This document shows positions 46,911 to 55,470 of a stretch of 64,000 nt of DNA, piece by piece. The position numbers and the translations under genes are program-made. Where the stretch lies: positions 124,001 to 188,000 of the forward strand of contig CAXNMF010000002.1 in NCBI GenBank assembly GCA_964203275.1, written 5' to 3'. The notes beneath the pieces were generated by a model. That model worked only from the letters and a program-made list of their open reading frames with translations. It searched no databases and had not been told where the DNA came from. Source of the stretch: Ga0077527 sp945862135 (GTDB lineage: Bacteria > Pseudomonadota > Gammaproteobacteria > Burkholderiales > SG8-41). The first letter of the stretch is position 1. Each line of letters begins with the position of its first letter.

Positions 46911-47417
46911 ATGTTGAAAAGATTGATGCTGATTCTGACCGCCATAACATCAATGGCGGCGACCTGCGTGGTGCAGGGGGCCGAATTGAAGATCGGCTTT
47001 GTTGATCAGGAGCGGATTACCCGGGAAAGCGCCCCTGCTGAACGCGCAAGTAAACAAATGGAAAAGGAGTTTGCTCCGCGAGCACAGGAACTTCAGCGTC
47101 GTGAAGCGCAGATCAAGTCTTTACAAGGACAACTGGAAAAAGACGCGCTGACGATGAGTGAAGGTGACCGTCGAGCCAAGGAGCAGGAGCTCGGGCGACT
47201 GTCACTGGATTTTCAGCGAATGCAGCGCGAATTCCGCGAAGATTTGAACTTGCGCCGGAATCAGGAGCTGGGTGCTTTGGCCGAAAGGGCGAATCGCGTC
47301 ATCAAACAAATCGCTGAATCAGAGAAATACGACATTATTTTTGTTGAGGCAGCCTATCGAAGCCCAAAGATCGATATTACTGACCGCGTCCTCAAAGCGC
47401 TTGCAGACGGGAAATAG
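46911..47417 (+). CDS. Periplasmic chaperone Skp/OmpH
   Basis: Holds unfolded outer-membrane proteins in the periplasm for BamA. The 168-residue product has a signal peptide (about 1-23, ending VQGA), then LKIGFVDQERITRESAPAER at the trimer core, followed by a long charged helical hairpin (about 40-140) and the C-terminal sheet with IDITDRVLKAL. AAGGAGAG lies just before ATG 46911; the open frame upstream (from 46845) has no signal-like start and overlaps bamA. Often named skp, ompH or hlpA. Confidence 0.95.
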   Translation: MLKRLMLILTAITSMAATCVVQGAELKIGFVDQERITRESAPAERASKQMEKEFAPRAQELQRREAQIKSLQGQLEKDALTMSEGDRRAKEQELGRLSLDFQRMQREFREDLNLRRNQELGALAERANRVIKQIAESEKYDIIFVEAAYRSPKIDITDRVLKALADGK

Positions 47418-47490
47418 CCAATATTTTTTTAGGGGCCCCAGAAATATCGGGCTGGAATGACAACGGGGCATTGTTGGAGAGCGGTGAATC

Positions 47491-48522
47491 GTGGCTTTTA
47501 CTCTGACGAGTATCGTTGAACACCTCGGCGGAGAACTGTTGGGAGACAGCAGCGTCGTAATCCGCCAGGTTGCAACCCTGGAGAAGGCGACGCCCGATAC
47601 GATCGCATTCCTCGCGAATGATCGATATCTTCCACAGTTAAAATTCACTCAGGCAGGAGCGGTAATCATTGGCGAGAACTTGCGTGGTGCGCTTGATCGC
47701 ACATGCATCGTTGCCGTCAATCCGTATTCCTATTTTGCCCGTGTTTCTGCGATGCTCAACCCGGAGCCTGAACCGCTTGCCGGAAAACATCCTTCTGCCG
47801 TCATTCATGTTGACGCAAAAATAGGCGAGGGCGTGCAGATTGGCCCCGGCGTGGTGATTGAGGAGCGTGCGGTAATTGGTTCACACAGCTGCGTTGGTGC
47901 CGGCAGCTATATCGGGGCTGGCAGTGTGTTGGGTGAGCGTGTCCGTCTTTATCCTCACGTTATCGTTTACAAAGGTTGTTCGATCGCTAAAAATTCGGTC
48001 GTGCATTCCGGGGCGATCATCGGTGCTGATGGATTTGGTATTGCCATGGATGATGGCCGCTGGATCAAAGTTCCACAGATCGGGGGGGTGCTCATCGGCG
48101 AGAATGTCGAGATTGGCGCCAACACCACGATTGATCGCGGCGCAATTGAAGACACAGTCATCGAGGATGGTGTCAAGTTGGACAATCAGATACAGATTGC
48201 CCATAACGTCCGTATCGGTGCTCATACCGCTATTGCTGCCTGCGTCGGTATCGCCGGCAGTTCGCGTGTGGGGCGTTATTGCAGAATCGGCGGCGCCTCG
48301 GGAATCGCAGGCCACTTGAGCATTGCCGATCACGTCGAGATTTCCGCGCATACACTGGTCACAAAATCGATTACTGAACCAGGCACATATACTGGTGCGT
48401 ACCCCTTCGAGGCAAATCGAGACTGGCGGCGAAATGCCGCCAGTCTGCGTAACCTCGGTGAATTGACTGAGCGCGTCCGCGCGTTGGAAAAGGCGCTGGA
48501 CATGCGCAAGAAAGGAAAATAA
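47491..48522 (+). CDS. lpxD: UDP-3-O-(3-hydroxyacyl)glucosamine N-acyltransferase
   Basis: Third step of lipid A synthesis. The 343-residue product has the N-terminal uridine-binding domain (to about 100) and a left-handed beta-helix of hexapeptides with HPSAVIHVDAKIGEGVQIGP and the catalytic His block VQIAHNVRIGAHTAI. GTG 47491 is the start. Its stop shares one base with the fabZ ATG. Confidence 0.96.
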   Translation: MAFTLTSIVEHLGGELLGDSSVVIRQVATLEKATPDTIAFLANDRYLPQLKFTQAGAVIIGENLRGALDRTCIVAVNPYSYFARVSAMLNPEPEPLAGKHPSAVIHVDAKIGEGVQIGPGVVIEERAVIGSHSCVGAGSYIGAGSVLGERVRLYPHVIVYKGCSIAKNSVVHSGAIIGADGFGIAMDDGRWIKVPQIGGVLIGENVEIGANTTIDRGAIEDTVIEDGVKLDNQIQIAHNVRIGAHTAIAACVGIAGSSRVGRYCRIGGASGIAGHLSIADHVEISAHTLVTKSITEPGTYTGAYPFEANRDWRRNAASLRNLGELTERVRALEKALDMRKKGK

Positions 48523-48970
48523 TGAATGGCATGGATATCACCGAGATTCTCCGTTACCTGCCGCACCGGTATCCCTTCCTGCTGATTGACCGCGTAACCT
48601 CATACGAGGCTGGCAAAAGCATCGAAGCGCTGAAAAATGTGACAATGAACGAGCCTTTTTTACCGGTCATTTTCCACATCATCCGGTCATGCCCGGCGTG
48701 CTGATCATCGAAGCGATGGCGCAAGCGGCAGCGATACTGTCTTTTGTGACAATGGGGGCAAAAGCCGATGACAAATCCATCTATTACTTCGTCGGTATCG
48801 ATAATGCCCGGTTCAAGCGGCCGGTGACCCCGGGCGATGCATTGCGCATCACCGTGACGTTGTCGCGTCATGTCCGCGGGATATGGAAGTTTGCGGCAGT
48901 TGCGCGTGTTGATGAGGTCGTGGCGGCTGAGGCTGATCTGATGTGCACCGTTCGCGACCTTCCTGCCTGA
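48522..48970 (+). CDS. fabZ: (3R)-hydroxyacyl-ACP dehydratase FabZ (one-base frameshift in T run at 48656-48661)
   Basis: Dehydrates 3-hydroxyacyl-ACP in fatty-acid synthesis. The first 45 codons (MDITEILRYLPHRYPFLLID, then LKNVTMNEPF) are FabZ; after the six T at 48656-48661 the frame changes and reads to an early stop at 48704. With seven T the sequence is NEPFFTGHFPHHPVMPGVLI, the exact active-site block with the catalytic His, and continues in the other frame to 48970 (149 residues). FabZ is essential in most Gram-negatives and lies between intact lpxD and lpxA, so an error in the sequence is more likely than true loss. Confidence 0.92.
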
Positions 48971-48975
48971 AAGCC

Positions 48976-49755
48976 GTGAGTACGCGCATTCACCCGACGG
49001 CCATCGTCGATCCACGCGCGAATCTCGACGATGATGTCGAGGTTGGTCCCTATTCGATCATTGGTCCGGATACCGAAATCGGCTCAGGTACGCGCATCGG
49101 GCCGCACGTGGTTATCGGTTCGCATACCCGCATCGGGGTGCGCAACACTTTCTTCCAATTCAGCTCCATTGGCGAGGCGCCGCAGGACAAGAAGTACAAA
49201 GATGAGCCCACGCGTCTCGAAATCGGTGATGACAACACGATTCGTGAGTTCTGCACGTTGAATCGCGGAACCACTCAGGATGCTGGTGTCACGCGCATCG
49301 GAAGCAACAACTGGATCATGGCGTATGTGCACATGGCACACGACTGTCAGGTCGGCAGTCATACGATCTTCGCGAATAATGCGCAACTTGCCGGACATGT
49401 ACATGTCGGCGACTATGCGATCCTTGGCGGATTCACCGTTGTTCACCAGTTTTGCAGGATCGGTGCGCACAGCATGACTGCAATGGGAACGATACTTCTG
49501 CAGGACCTGCCGCCATATGTCACAGCGTCGGGAAATACGGCTGTTCCCCATGGCATCAATAGTGAAGGACTACGTCGACGCGGGTTTACAGCTGCGGGCA
49601 TTTCCGCGATCAAGCGGGCCTACAAGGCGCTTTACAAATCCGGAATGTCATTCGAAGAGGCACGTCTCAGTATCGCTGCCGAAGCGGGTGCGCAACCGGA
49701 GCTCGCGGCTCTGGCGGATTTTCTGACCGTGCCCGGTCGCGGCGTTATCCGCTGA
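48976..49755 (+). CDS. lpxA: Acyl-ACP-UDP-N-acetylglucosamine O-acyltransferase
   Basis: First step of lipid A synthesis. The 259-residue product is a left-handed beta-helix (repeated hexapeptides to about residue 185) with the catalytic His in MAYVHMAHDCQVGSHTIFA and the substrate loop GGFTVVHQFCRIGAHSMTAM, followed by a C-terminal helical domain. GTG 48976 gives STRIHPTAIVDPRANL, the expected start; the open frame to the left is inside fabZ. Six bases precede lpxB. Confidence 0.97.
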   Translation: MSTRIHPTAIVDPRANLDDDVEVGPYSIIGPDTEIGSGTRIGPHVVIGSHTRIGVRNTFFQFSSIGEAPQDKKYKDEPTRLEIGDDNTIREFCTLNRGTTQDAGVTRIGSNNWIMAYVHMAHDCQVGSHTIFANNAQLAGHVHVGDYAILGGFTVVHQFCRIGAHSMTAMGTILLQDLPPYVTASGNTAVPHGINSEGLRRRGFTAAGISAIKRAYKALYKSGMSFEEARLSIAAEAGAQPELAALADFLTVPGRGVIR

Positions 49756-49760
49756 ATCGA

Positions 49761-50933
49761 ATGGCGCGTCCAGCCTTGGCGGCGGGGCCGCTGGTGGGTA
49801 TTGTCGCCGGCGAACCTTCAGGCGATTTGCTCGGTAGCGCGCTCATGACCGCACTGCGTCTGCGCCGTCCTGATTTACGGTTTGTTGGTATCGGCGGCCC
49901 GAAAATGATGGCGGCAGGTGTCGAGTCCCTGTTTCCGATGGAAAAACTATCGGTCCGCGGATATGTCGAGGTATTGCGGCATTACCGTGAAATCATCGGT
50001 ATCCGACGCGATCTCAAGAAATTCTTTTTGCGCGAACGGCCTTCGGTGTTTATCGGTGTGGATGCGCCCGATTTCAATCTTGATCTCGAGATGGCGCTCA
50101 AAGCCGACGGAATTCCCACGGTCCATTACGTGAGCCCGTCAATCTGGGCGTGGCGGGGCGGGCGCATCCGCAAAATCCGCAAAGCGGTTTCAAGAATGCT
50201 GACGGTGTTCCCGTTTGAGACGCCGCTTTATGAAAAAGCCGGGGTGCCCGTGAGTTATGTCGGTCATCCGCTGGCTGACATGCTGGCTGACGCGCCGGGT
50301 AAAAGTGAAGCGAGAGCTGAACTGCGGATTCCTGCAAACGCGCCGGTGGTGGCGCTGTTGCCAGGCAGCCGGATCAGTGAGGTGGAGCAACTGGCAGATG
50401 TTTTTGTCGCGGCAGCCGAGAGGATCGCCGCAGCGGTGGAGGGGGTGCGCCTGCTGGTGCCATTGGTCAACCGCCAGACCCGGGAACTGTTTGAGGCCGC
50501 CCTGTATCGCCGCGAAAGCGGGGAACTGGAGATTTCGCTGTTGTTTGGTCATGCCCATGAGGCAATGGCCGCTGCTGATGTGGTCCTGCTGGCCTCCGGA
50601 ACCGCCACCCTTGAAGCTGCTTTGCTGCAGCGTCCGATGGTCATCACTTACCGTATGCCCAGACTGAGCTGGTGGATCATGAACAACAGACGTTATCAGC
50701 CCTGGGTGGGTTTGCCCAATATTCTTGCCGGAGAATTTGTCGTTCCGGAACTGCTGCAGGACGCGGCTACTCCGGAGGCGCTGTCGGCTGCAGTGATCGG
50801 ATTGCTGAACGATCGTGACCGGCGATCGGCAATCGAACAACGTTTTGCCGACATGACACGTGAACTCCGGCAGGATGCTGCAGAACGTGCCGCCGATGCG
50901 GTTCTACCTTTTCTGCCCGCGGTCGTGCGATGA
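49761..50933 (+). CDS. lpxB: Lipid A disaccharide synthase
   Basis: Joins UDP-diacylglucosamine and lipid X to the disaccharide of lipid A; a GT19 glycosyltransferase at the inner membrane. The 390-residue product shows VGIVAGEPSGDLLGSALM at the N-terminus, GVDAPDFNLDLEMALK, YVSPSIWAWRGGRIRKI, LPGSRISEVEQL and ASGTATLEAALLQRPMVITY. ATG 49761 is five bases after lpxA. Stop overlaps the rnhB ATG by four bases. Confidence 0.97.
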   Translation: MARPALAAGPLVGIVAGEPSGDLLGSALMTALRLRRPDLRFVGIGGPKMMAAGVESLFPMEKLSVRGYVEVLRHYREIIGIRRDLKKFFLRERPSVFIGVDAPDFNLDLEMALKADGIPTVHYVSPSIWAWRGGRIRKIRKAVSRMLTVFPFETPLYEKAGVPVSYVGHPLADMLADAPGKSEARAELRIPANAPVVALLPGSRISEVEQLADVFVAAAERIAAAVEGVRLLVPLVNRQTRELFEAALYRRESGELEISLLFGHAHEAMAAADVVLLASGTATLEAALLQRPMVITYRMPRLSWWIMNNRRYQPWVGLPNILAGEFVVPELLQDAATPEALSAAVIGLLNDRDRRSAIEQRFADMTRELRQDAAERAADAVLPFLPAVVR

Positions 50934-51502
50934 CGATGATGGTATGCGGTGTCGATGAAGCCGGGCGTGGTCCTCTGGCTGGTCCGGTATTCGCTGCTGC
51001 AGTGATCCTGCAGGATCCGCCGAACATCCAGGGATTGGCAGACTCAAAAAAGCTGACGGCAAGACGGCGCGAGGCACTCGCGGTGGAAATCAAGGCGGGG
51101 GCGGTTTGCTGGGCCGTGGCCAGTGCGACCGTTGAGGAGATTGATAGCCTGAATATACTGCAGGCCAGCCTGCTGGCCATGCGACGTGCGGTGGAGGCCC
51201 TGACCTCGCCGCCTGCGGCCATTCTGGTCGATGGCTTGCATGTTCCCAAGGTAGTGATGCCGGCACGGGCCATTGTGCAGGGCGATGCCAGCGTGCCGGC
51301 TATTTCGGCGGCTTCGATACTCGCCAAAGTGGCTCGAGACGACTTGCTGCTGGAGCTGCATACGGCCTATCCCGAATACGGCTTTAACCGGCACAAGGGG
51401 TATGGCACAGCGGCGCATATGGCGGCGTTACGTGAGTTTGGTCCGACACCGGCGCATCGGCGTAGCTTCGCTCCAGTGCGTGCTTTATTAAATATTAAAT
51501 AA
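50930..51502 (+). CDS. rnhB: Ribonuclease HII
   Basis: Cuts the RNA strand of RNA-DNA hybrids and single ribonucleotides in DNA. The 190-residue product has the catalytic Asp-Glu pair in VCGVDEAGRGPLAGPVFAAA, the third Asp in AILVDGL and the fourth in ILAKVARDDLLLELH, with the GYGTAAHMAALREFGPTPAHR C-terminus. ATG 50930 is used; ATG 50936 is an alternative. It ends the long cluster and converges on senB ten bases away. Confidence 0.97.
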   Translation: MTMMVCGVDEAGRGPLAGPVFAAAVILQDPPNIQGLADSKKLTARRREALAVEIKAGAVCWAVASATVEEIDSLNILQASLLAMRRAVEALTSPPAAILVDGLHVPKVVMPARAIVQGDASVPAISAASILAKVARDDLLLELHTAYPEYGFNRHKGYGTAAHMAALREFGPTPAHRRSFAPVRALLNIK

Positions 51503-51511
51503 ATCAATTAC

Positions 51512-52471
51512 TTATATAATTTTATGAACGCTGTTACTGAGTAACTTGCGGAGGGCAAGGCGTTCGCCGCTGCGGCTGATCAGTTTGCGTCGGACAGCGC
51601 ACTGCTTGCGCAGCATCGGCAACAGATCCGTATCCGTTTCAAGCCGGCGCAGCAGTCGGGACAGCGCCCCTGGATTACCGACCGGGTAATAGCCGCGATA
51701 GTCTTTCCCGAGCATGCCGACGTTACCGGGAATGCGTGAGGCGATGACTGGCACCCGTGCCATCAGTGCTTCGCTGACTACATTGGCACCGCCTTCCATC
51801 CGGGAACTGATCAGCATGACGCGACCACGGGCAAGTGTCGTGAGCGCACTGGCACGGGACAGTTCTCCCAGCCAGCAATAACGGGGTTCGATTTTCATCC
51901 AGCGGCGAGCTTCGTCAGCCAGCGCGGGTTCGCGGGCGCCGCCGATTTGGGTGATCCGGATGGCGCTTTGCGCCGGCAGATGCGAAAGCGCTGCAGCGCC
52001 GCAGAACGGATCTTTTTCCTCGCGCAGATGACCACTGATAATGATTTCGAAGCAGGAGCGGAATGGCGGTTGCTTAGCGATGGTTTCGCATGACTGGTAA
52101 ATTACCTGTGTTTTGCGTCTCAGGCGCGGGGTGAGCTCGCGCAATCCCATGTCTTGCAACACGATCATCCGTGTCGCCAGTTCCATCGATTCCTGCGCGT
52201 TGGCATCATCACGAATGTCGCGATACAGATCCGTGCCTGTCAGTGCAAGGATCAAGGGGCGATCAGGATGGCGCTCGGCAAAGCGCACTAACGAATCATG
52301 GCTGCGACGCGCATGCAGTGCCAGCAGCAGGTCGGCGCTGCGTCCATTCCAGCGTTCCTGCACCTCGACCTGGTGTCCAAGTTCACGCAACAGTTCCGCC
52401 CAGCGCATGGCGGTATTGCGGTTGCCATATCGCGATGTCGCGGCGGCTGGGGTGATCAATGCGATTTTCAT
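51512..52471 (-). CDS. senB: Selenosugar synthase SenB (selenoneine biosynthesis glycosyltransferase)
   Basis: In the selenoneine pathway SenB joins selenophosphate to a UDP sugar to make a selenosugar. The 319-residue product begins MKIALITPAAATSRYGNRNTA and contains RWAELLRELGHQVEV, LLALHARRSHDSL, LALTGTDLYRDI, VIYQSCETI and SSRMEGGANVVSEALMA, the last a GT-B donor motif (E-x7-E). This is the TIGR04348 pattern as I know it. ATG 52471 gives the family N-terminus; the frame further upstream (to 52564) runs into senA. It is divergent from senA (59 bases), and senC (selenophosphate synthase) is not in view. Confidence 0.85.
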   Translation of the reverse strand: MKIALITPAAATSRYGNRNTAMRWAELLRELGHQVEVQERWNGRSADLLLALHARRSHDSLVRFAERHPDRPLILALTGTDLYRDIRDDANAQESMELATRMIVLQDMGLRELTPRLRRKTQVIYQSCETIAKQPPFRSCFEIIISGHLREEKDPFCGAAALSHLPAQSAIRITQIGGAREPALADEARRWMKIEPRYCWLGELSRASALTTLARGRVMLISSRMEGGANVVSEALMARVPVIASRIPGNVGMLGKDYRGYYPVGNPGALSRLLRRLETDTDLLPMLRKQCAVRRKLISRSGERLALRKLLSNSVHKII

Positions 52472-52530
52472 TGAGCGGGGTATCCGGCTACACTTCGGCC
52501 GACTATAACAAAGTCCAAGACTGATTTCTG
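52472..52530. promoter_or_regulatory. senB-senA divergent intergenic region
   Basis: These 59 bases must hold both promoters. TATAAC (52504-52509) could be the -10 for senA, but no matching -35 is clear; for senB nothing obvious is seen. No operator palindrome stands out. Confidence 0.35.
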
Positions 52531-53808
52531 ATGACTGCCGTTGCAATTGAGACAGTAACTTCACCGCGCGAATTGCTTGCGGCAGCCCGAGCCCGTACGC
52601 TGATGCTGGTGTCTTCGCTTGAAACGGGGCAGTGGTTGGGACCCAAGCTTGATATTGTCAACCCGCCGTTATGGGAGCTGGGCCATGTCGGCTGGTTCGA
52701 AGAGCACTGGTGCCTGCGTCACGGTGGTTCGGGCCGTGGCAGCCTTCGCACCGGTGCCGATGCGCTTTATGACTCCGCGCAGGTGCCGCATATGCAGCGC
52801 TGGACATTGCCGCTTCCCGATCCTCACGCCACGCAAGCTTATCTGTCGGCTGTACGTATTGCGGTTGAGGAACGCCTGCAACTGGAGGCAGCCTTGGATT
52901 ATTTTGCCCGGCTCAGTGCCTTTCATGAGGAAATGCACTGTGAGGCATGGACGTACACGCGCCAGACGCTGGGCTATGCAGCACCGGAATCGCCGTTGCG
53001 TTCCGAAGCCGGTGGAGCATGGCCTGGCGACGTCGAAATCGATGGCGGGCGATTCAGTCTTGGCGCGGCAGATGACGATTGTTTTGTTTTCGATAACGAA
53101 AAGACCGCCCATATCGTCGATGTACGGCCCTTCAGAATGGCGCGAGCGCCGGTTACAAACGCAGAATTTGCCGAATTTGTCGAAGCTCAGGGTTATATGA
53201 CCCGGAAGTGGTGGGGCGATGAGGGCTGGAACTGGCGAACCCGCATGGGCTTGGAGATGCCCCGATATTGGCAGAATACCGGCGCCGGCTGGCGCTGGCA
53301 GCAGTTTGATCGAATGGAATCGTTGCGAGCGCATGCGCCGGTGATCCACGTCAGTTGGTACGAAGCCGAAGCCTGGTGCCGCTGGGCAGGCCGTCGTCTG
53401 CCGACAGAGGCGGAATGGGAGTTTGCCGCAGCAACGGCACCCGGGAACTCGGCAGACAAGCGTCGTTATCCCTGGGGTGGGAATCTGCCGGACTCGTCAA
53501 CGGCGAATCTTTACGGCGTTGCCGGCCAATGCCTGCCGGTAAGTGCCTGCGCGGCGGGCGACAGTGCCTGGGGTGTTCGGCAGATGATTGGCAATATCTG
53601 GGAATGGACTGCGGACTGGTTTCAGCCCTATCCCGGATTTTTGCGTGACCCGTATGCCGAATATTCGGAGCCGTGGTTCGGTAATCACAAGGTGCTGCGT
53701 GGCGGTTGCCATGCGACACGTTCAACTTTGATCCGCAACACCTGGCGCAACTTCTACACGCCGGGACGCAACGACGTCTACGCCGGATTCCGCACTTGCG
53801 CCCTATGA
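52531..53808 (+). CDS. senA: Selenoneine synthase SenA (EgtB-like)
   Basis: SenA forms the carbon-selenium bond between hercynine and the selenosugar made by SenB. The 425-residue product has an N-terminal DinB-like domain with iron ligands H52 (WELGHVGWFEEHW) and the H132-x3-H136-x-E138 block FHEEMHCEAW, as in EgtB, and a C-terminal formylglycine-generating-enzyme-like fold (GGRFSLGAADDD, SWYEAEAWCRWAGRRLPTEA, GNIWEWTADWF, LRGGCHATR). The adjacent senB separates it from the sulfur enzyme EgtB. ATG 52531 is the first in frame. Its stop overlaps the next ATG by four bases. Confidence 0.85.
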   Translation: MTAVAIETVTSPRELLAAARARTLMLVSSLETGQWLGPKLDIVNPPLWELGHVGWFEEHWCLRHGGSGRGSLRTGADALYDSAQVPHMQRWTLPLPDPHATQAYLSAVRIAVEERLQLEAALDYFARLSAFHEEMHCEAWTYTRQTLGYAAPESPLRSEAGGAWPGDVEIDGGRFSLGAADDDCFVFDNEKTAHIVDVRPFRMARAPVTNAEFAEFVEAQGYMTRKWWGDEGWNWRTRMGLEMPRYWQNTGAGWRWQQFDRMESLRAHAPVIHVSWYEAEAWCRWAGRRLPTEAEWEFAAATAPGNSADKRRYPWGGNLPDSSTANLYGVAGQCLPVSACAAGDSAWGVRQMIGNIWEWTADWFQPYPGFLRDPYAEYSEPWFGNHKVLRGGCHATRSTLIRNTWRNFYTPGRNDVYAGFRTCAL

Positions 53809-54584
53809 AAGCCATCACATCAACTGAAAATCCGCGCTTTCGCGCCTTGCTGAAACTGGTGCAGTCCGCACGCGAGCGCCGTACATCGGGGCTGTCATTG
53901 CTCGATGGCGTGCATCTGGTTGCGGCCTATCATGAACATATCGGACAACCGGTGCAAATCGCATTGAGTCCGGGCGGGCTCGAGAATCCGGAAGTCGCTG
54001 GATTGCTGGCGCAAATGCCCGGTGTCGATGCCGTGGTGTACGGGGATGGACTGTTCCGGCAATTGTCTTCGGTGGCAACGCCGACCGGGATTATCGGCAT
54101 CGTTCCCACGCCGCGGGTGACACAGCCCGATCGCCTGTCAGGCCCAAGCGTCTGGTTGGAAGACATCCAGGATCCGGGCAATGTCGGGTCTATCCTGCGT
54201 TCGGCCGCCGCAGCCGGCATCGCCACTGTGTGCCTGTCCCGGCATTCGGTACATGCCTGGTCACCCAGAGTGTTGCGCGCAGGCATGGGTGCGCATTTTG
54301 CCTTGCGTATCATCGAAGGTGCAGATCTTCAGATTCTGGCTGCCAGCTACACGGGACGCATTCTGGCGACCAGTGTGCATCAGGGTACTGCGGTTTTTGA
54401 TGCCGATCTGACGGGCGATGTGGCGCTCTTGTTCGGCAACGAGGGTTCAGGTTTGACGGCCGCGCTGACCGATCAGGCGCACCAGACCGTGCATATTCCC
54501 ATGCCGGGGAAAACGGAATCGCTGAATGTCGGTGCCGCCGCCGCCGTTTGTCTGTTCGAGCGCGTGCGCCAGCTGCGTCAGTAG
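53805..54584 (+). CDS. SpoU/TrmH-family RNA 2'-O-methyltransferase
   Basis: The 259-residue product has an N-terminal substrate-binding domain (KAITSTENPRFRALLKLVQS) and the SPOUT knot domain with EDIQDPGNVGSILRSAAAAG, FGNEGSGLT and IPMPGKTESLNVGAAAAV, the SAM-binding loops. The substrate is probably 23S rRNA by overall similarity to the TsnR/RlmB group, but the exact nucleotide is unknown. ATG 53805 overlaps the senA stop (ATGA), so it may be co-transcribed with senA; the upstream open frame is inside senA. Its end overlaps ppsR by seven bases. Confidence 0.88.
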   Translation: MKAITSTENPRFRALLKLVQSARERRTSGLSLLDGVHLVAAYHEHIGQPVQIALSPGGLENPEVAGLLAQMPGVDAVVYGDGLFRQLSSVATPTGIIGIVPTPRVTQPDRLSGPSVWLEDIQDPGNVGSILRSAAAAGIATVCLSRHSVHAWSPRVLRAGMGAHFALRIIEGADLQILAASYTGRILATSVHQGTAVFDADLTGDVALLFGNEGSGLTAALTDQAHQTVHIPMPGKTESLNVGAAAAVCLFERVRQLRQ

Positions 54585-55402
54585 ATGCGTCGTTCCAGTT
54601 TGGCTTCCTGCAATATCGTCGTGGCGAGTTCCTCGACCGATTTGCTCGTGGCGTCAAGGTAGGGAATGCCTTCCTGACGCATTAGCGCCTCGGCTTCGCG
54701 GATTTCAAATTCACAGTTGGCGAGCGTTGCGTATTTGCTCCCGGGACGGCGTTCGTTGCGGATCTGCTGCAATCGTGCAGGGCGAATCGTCAGACCATAG
54801 AGCCGCGCGCGCAAGGACTTGATTTGCGCAGGCAGCTGCATGGTGCTGAAATCCTCCGGAATCAGCGGGTAATTGGCCGCACGGATGCCGAACTGCATGG
54901 CCAGATAGAGGCAGGTTGGTGTTTTTCCGCAGCGTGACACGCCAACAAGGATGATGTCGGCTTCAGTCAGCTCCCGCTTGGATACGCCGTCGTCGTGGGA
55001 CAGGGCATAGTTCACCGCCTCAATCCGGTGATGATAGTTCACAAAGTCATCAGTGCTGTGTGAGCGGCCAACCGCATGTGTGGCTTTTACGCCGAGCTCC
55101 CGTTCCAGCGGCTCTATGAAAATCTCAAAGGAATCAAGGAATAAGGCGTTCGCTTTGGCAACAATACCGGCAATCTCGATGCTGACCAGTGTACTGATGA
55201 CAATCGGACGAACACCGTCCGTGACTGCGGCAGCATTGACCTGCCTTACAAAATTATGGGCTTTTTCAACCGAATCGATGAACGGAACAGTAATTTCCTT
55301 CAAGCGGACACCGTCAAACTGGGTCAGCAGGCTGTGCCCGAGCATCTCGGCCGTAATACCGGTTCGATCAGAAACAAAAAATGCAGTGCGTTGTGAGTTC
55401 AT
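54578..55402 (-). CDS. ppsR: Phosphoenolpyruvate synthase regulatory protein (bifunctional kinase/pyrophosphorylase)
   Basis: Turns PEP synthase off by ADP-dependent phosphorylation and on by phosphate-dependent removal (DUF299 family). The 274-residue product starts MNSQRTAFFVSDRTGITAEM, and has the P-loop VGVSRCGKTPTCLYLAMQFG near 150 and FGIRAANYPLIPEDF after it. ATG 55402 is chosen; the frame extends 35 codons further into the promoter region without family similarity. It is divergent from its target ppsA, 68 bases apart. Confidence 0.95.
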   Translation of the reverse strand: MNSQRTAFFVSDRTGITAEMLGHSLLTQFDGVRLKEITVPFIDSVEKAHNFVRQVNAAAVTDGVRPIVISTLVSIEIAGIVAKANALFLDSFEIFIEPLERELGVKATHAVGRSHSTDDFVNYHHRIEAVNYALSHDDGVSKRELTEADIILVGVSRCGKTPTCLYLAMQFGIRAANYPLIPEDFSTMQLPAQIKSLRARLYGLTIRPARLQQIRNERRPGSKYATLANCEFEIREAEALMRQEGIPYLDATSKSVEELATTILQEAKLERRIY

Positions 55403-55427
55403 ACTCGGAACCGGTGTGAGGATTCGG

Positions 55428-55433
55428 TAAAAT
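55428..55433 (+). promoter_or_regulatory. Candidate -10 element of ppsA
   Basis: TAAAAT at 55428-55433 is 37 bases before the ppsA ATG. No strong -35 lies 16-18 bases upstream, so an activator may be needed. The same -10 hexamer occurs before rpsB and pyrG. Confidence 0.4.
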
Positions 55434-55470
55434 ATCCGCTTTTGATGCTGCTTACAATCAAGGACACGGT

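Noticed and set aside
48651..48665. Programmed ribosomal frameshift in fabZ
   Set aside because: FabZ is not known to use frameshifting, and adding one T to the homopolymer explains the break fully.
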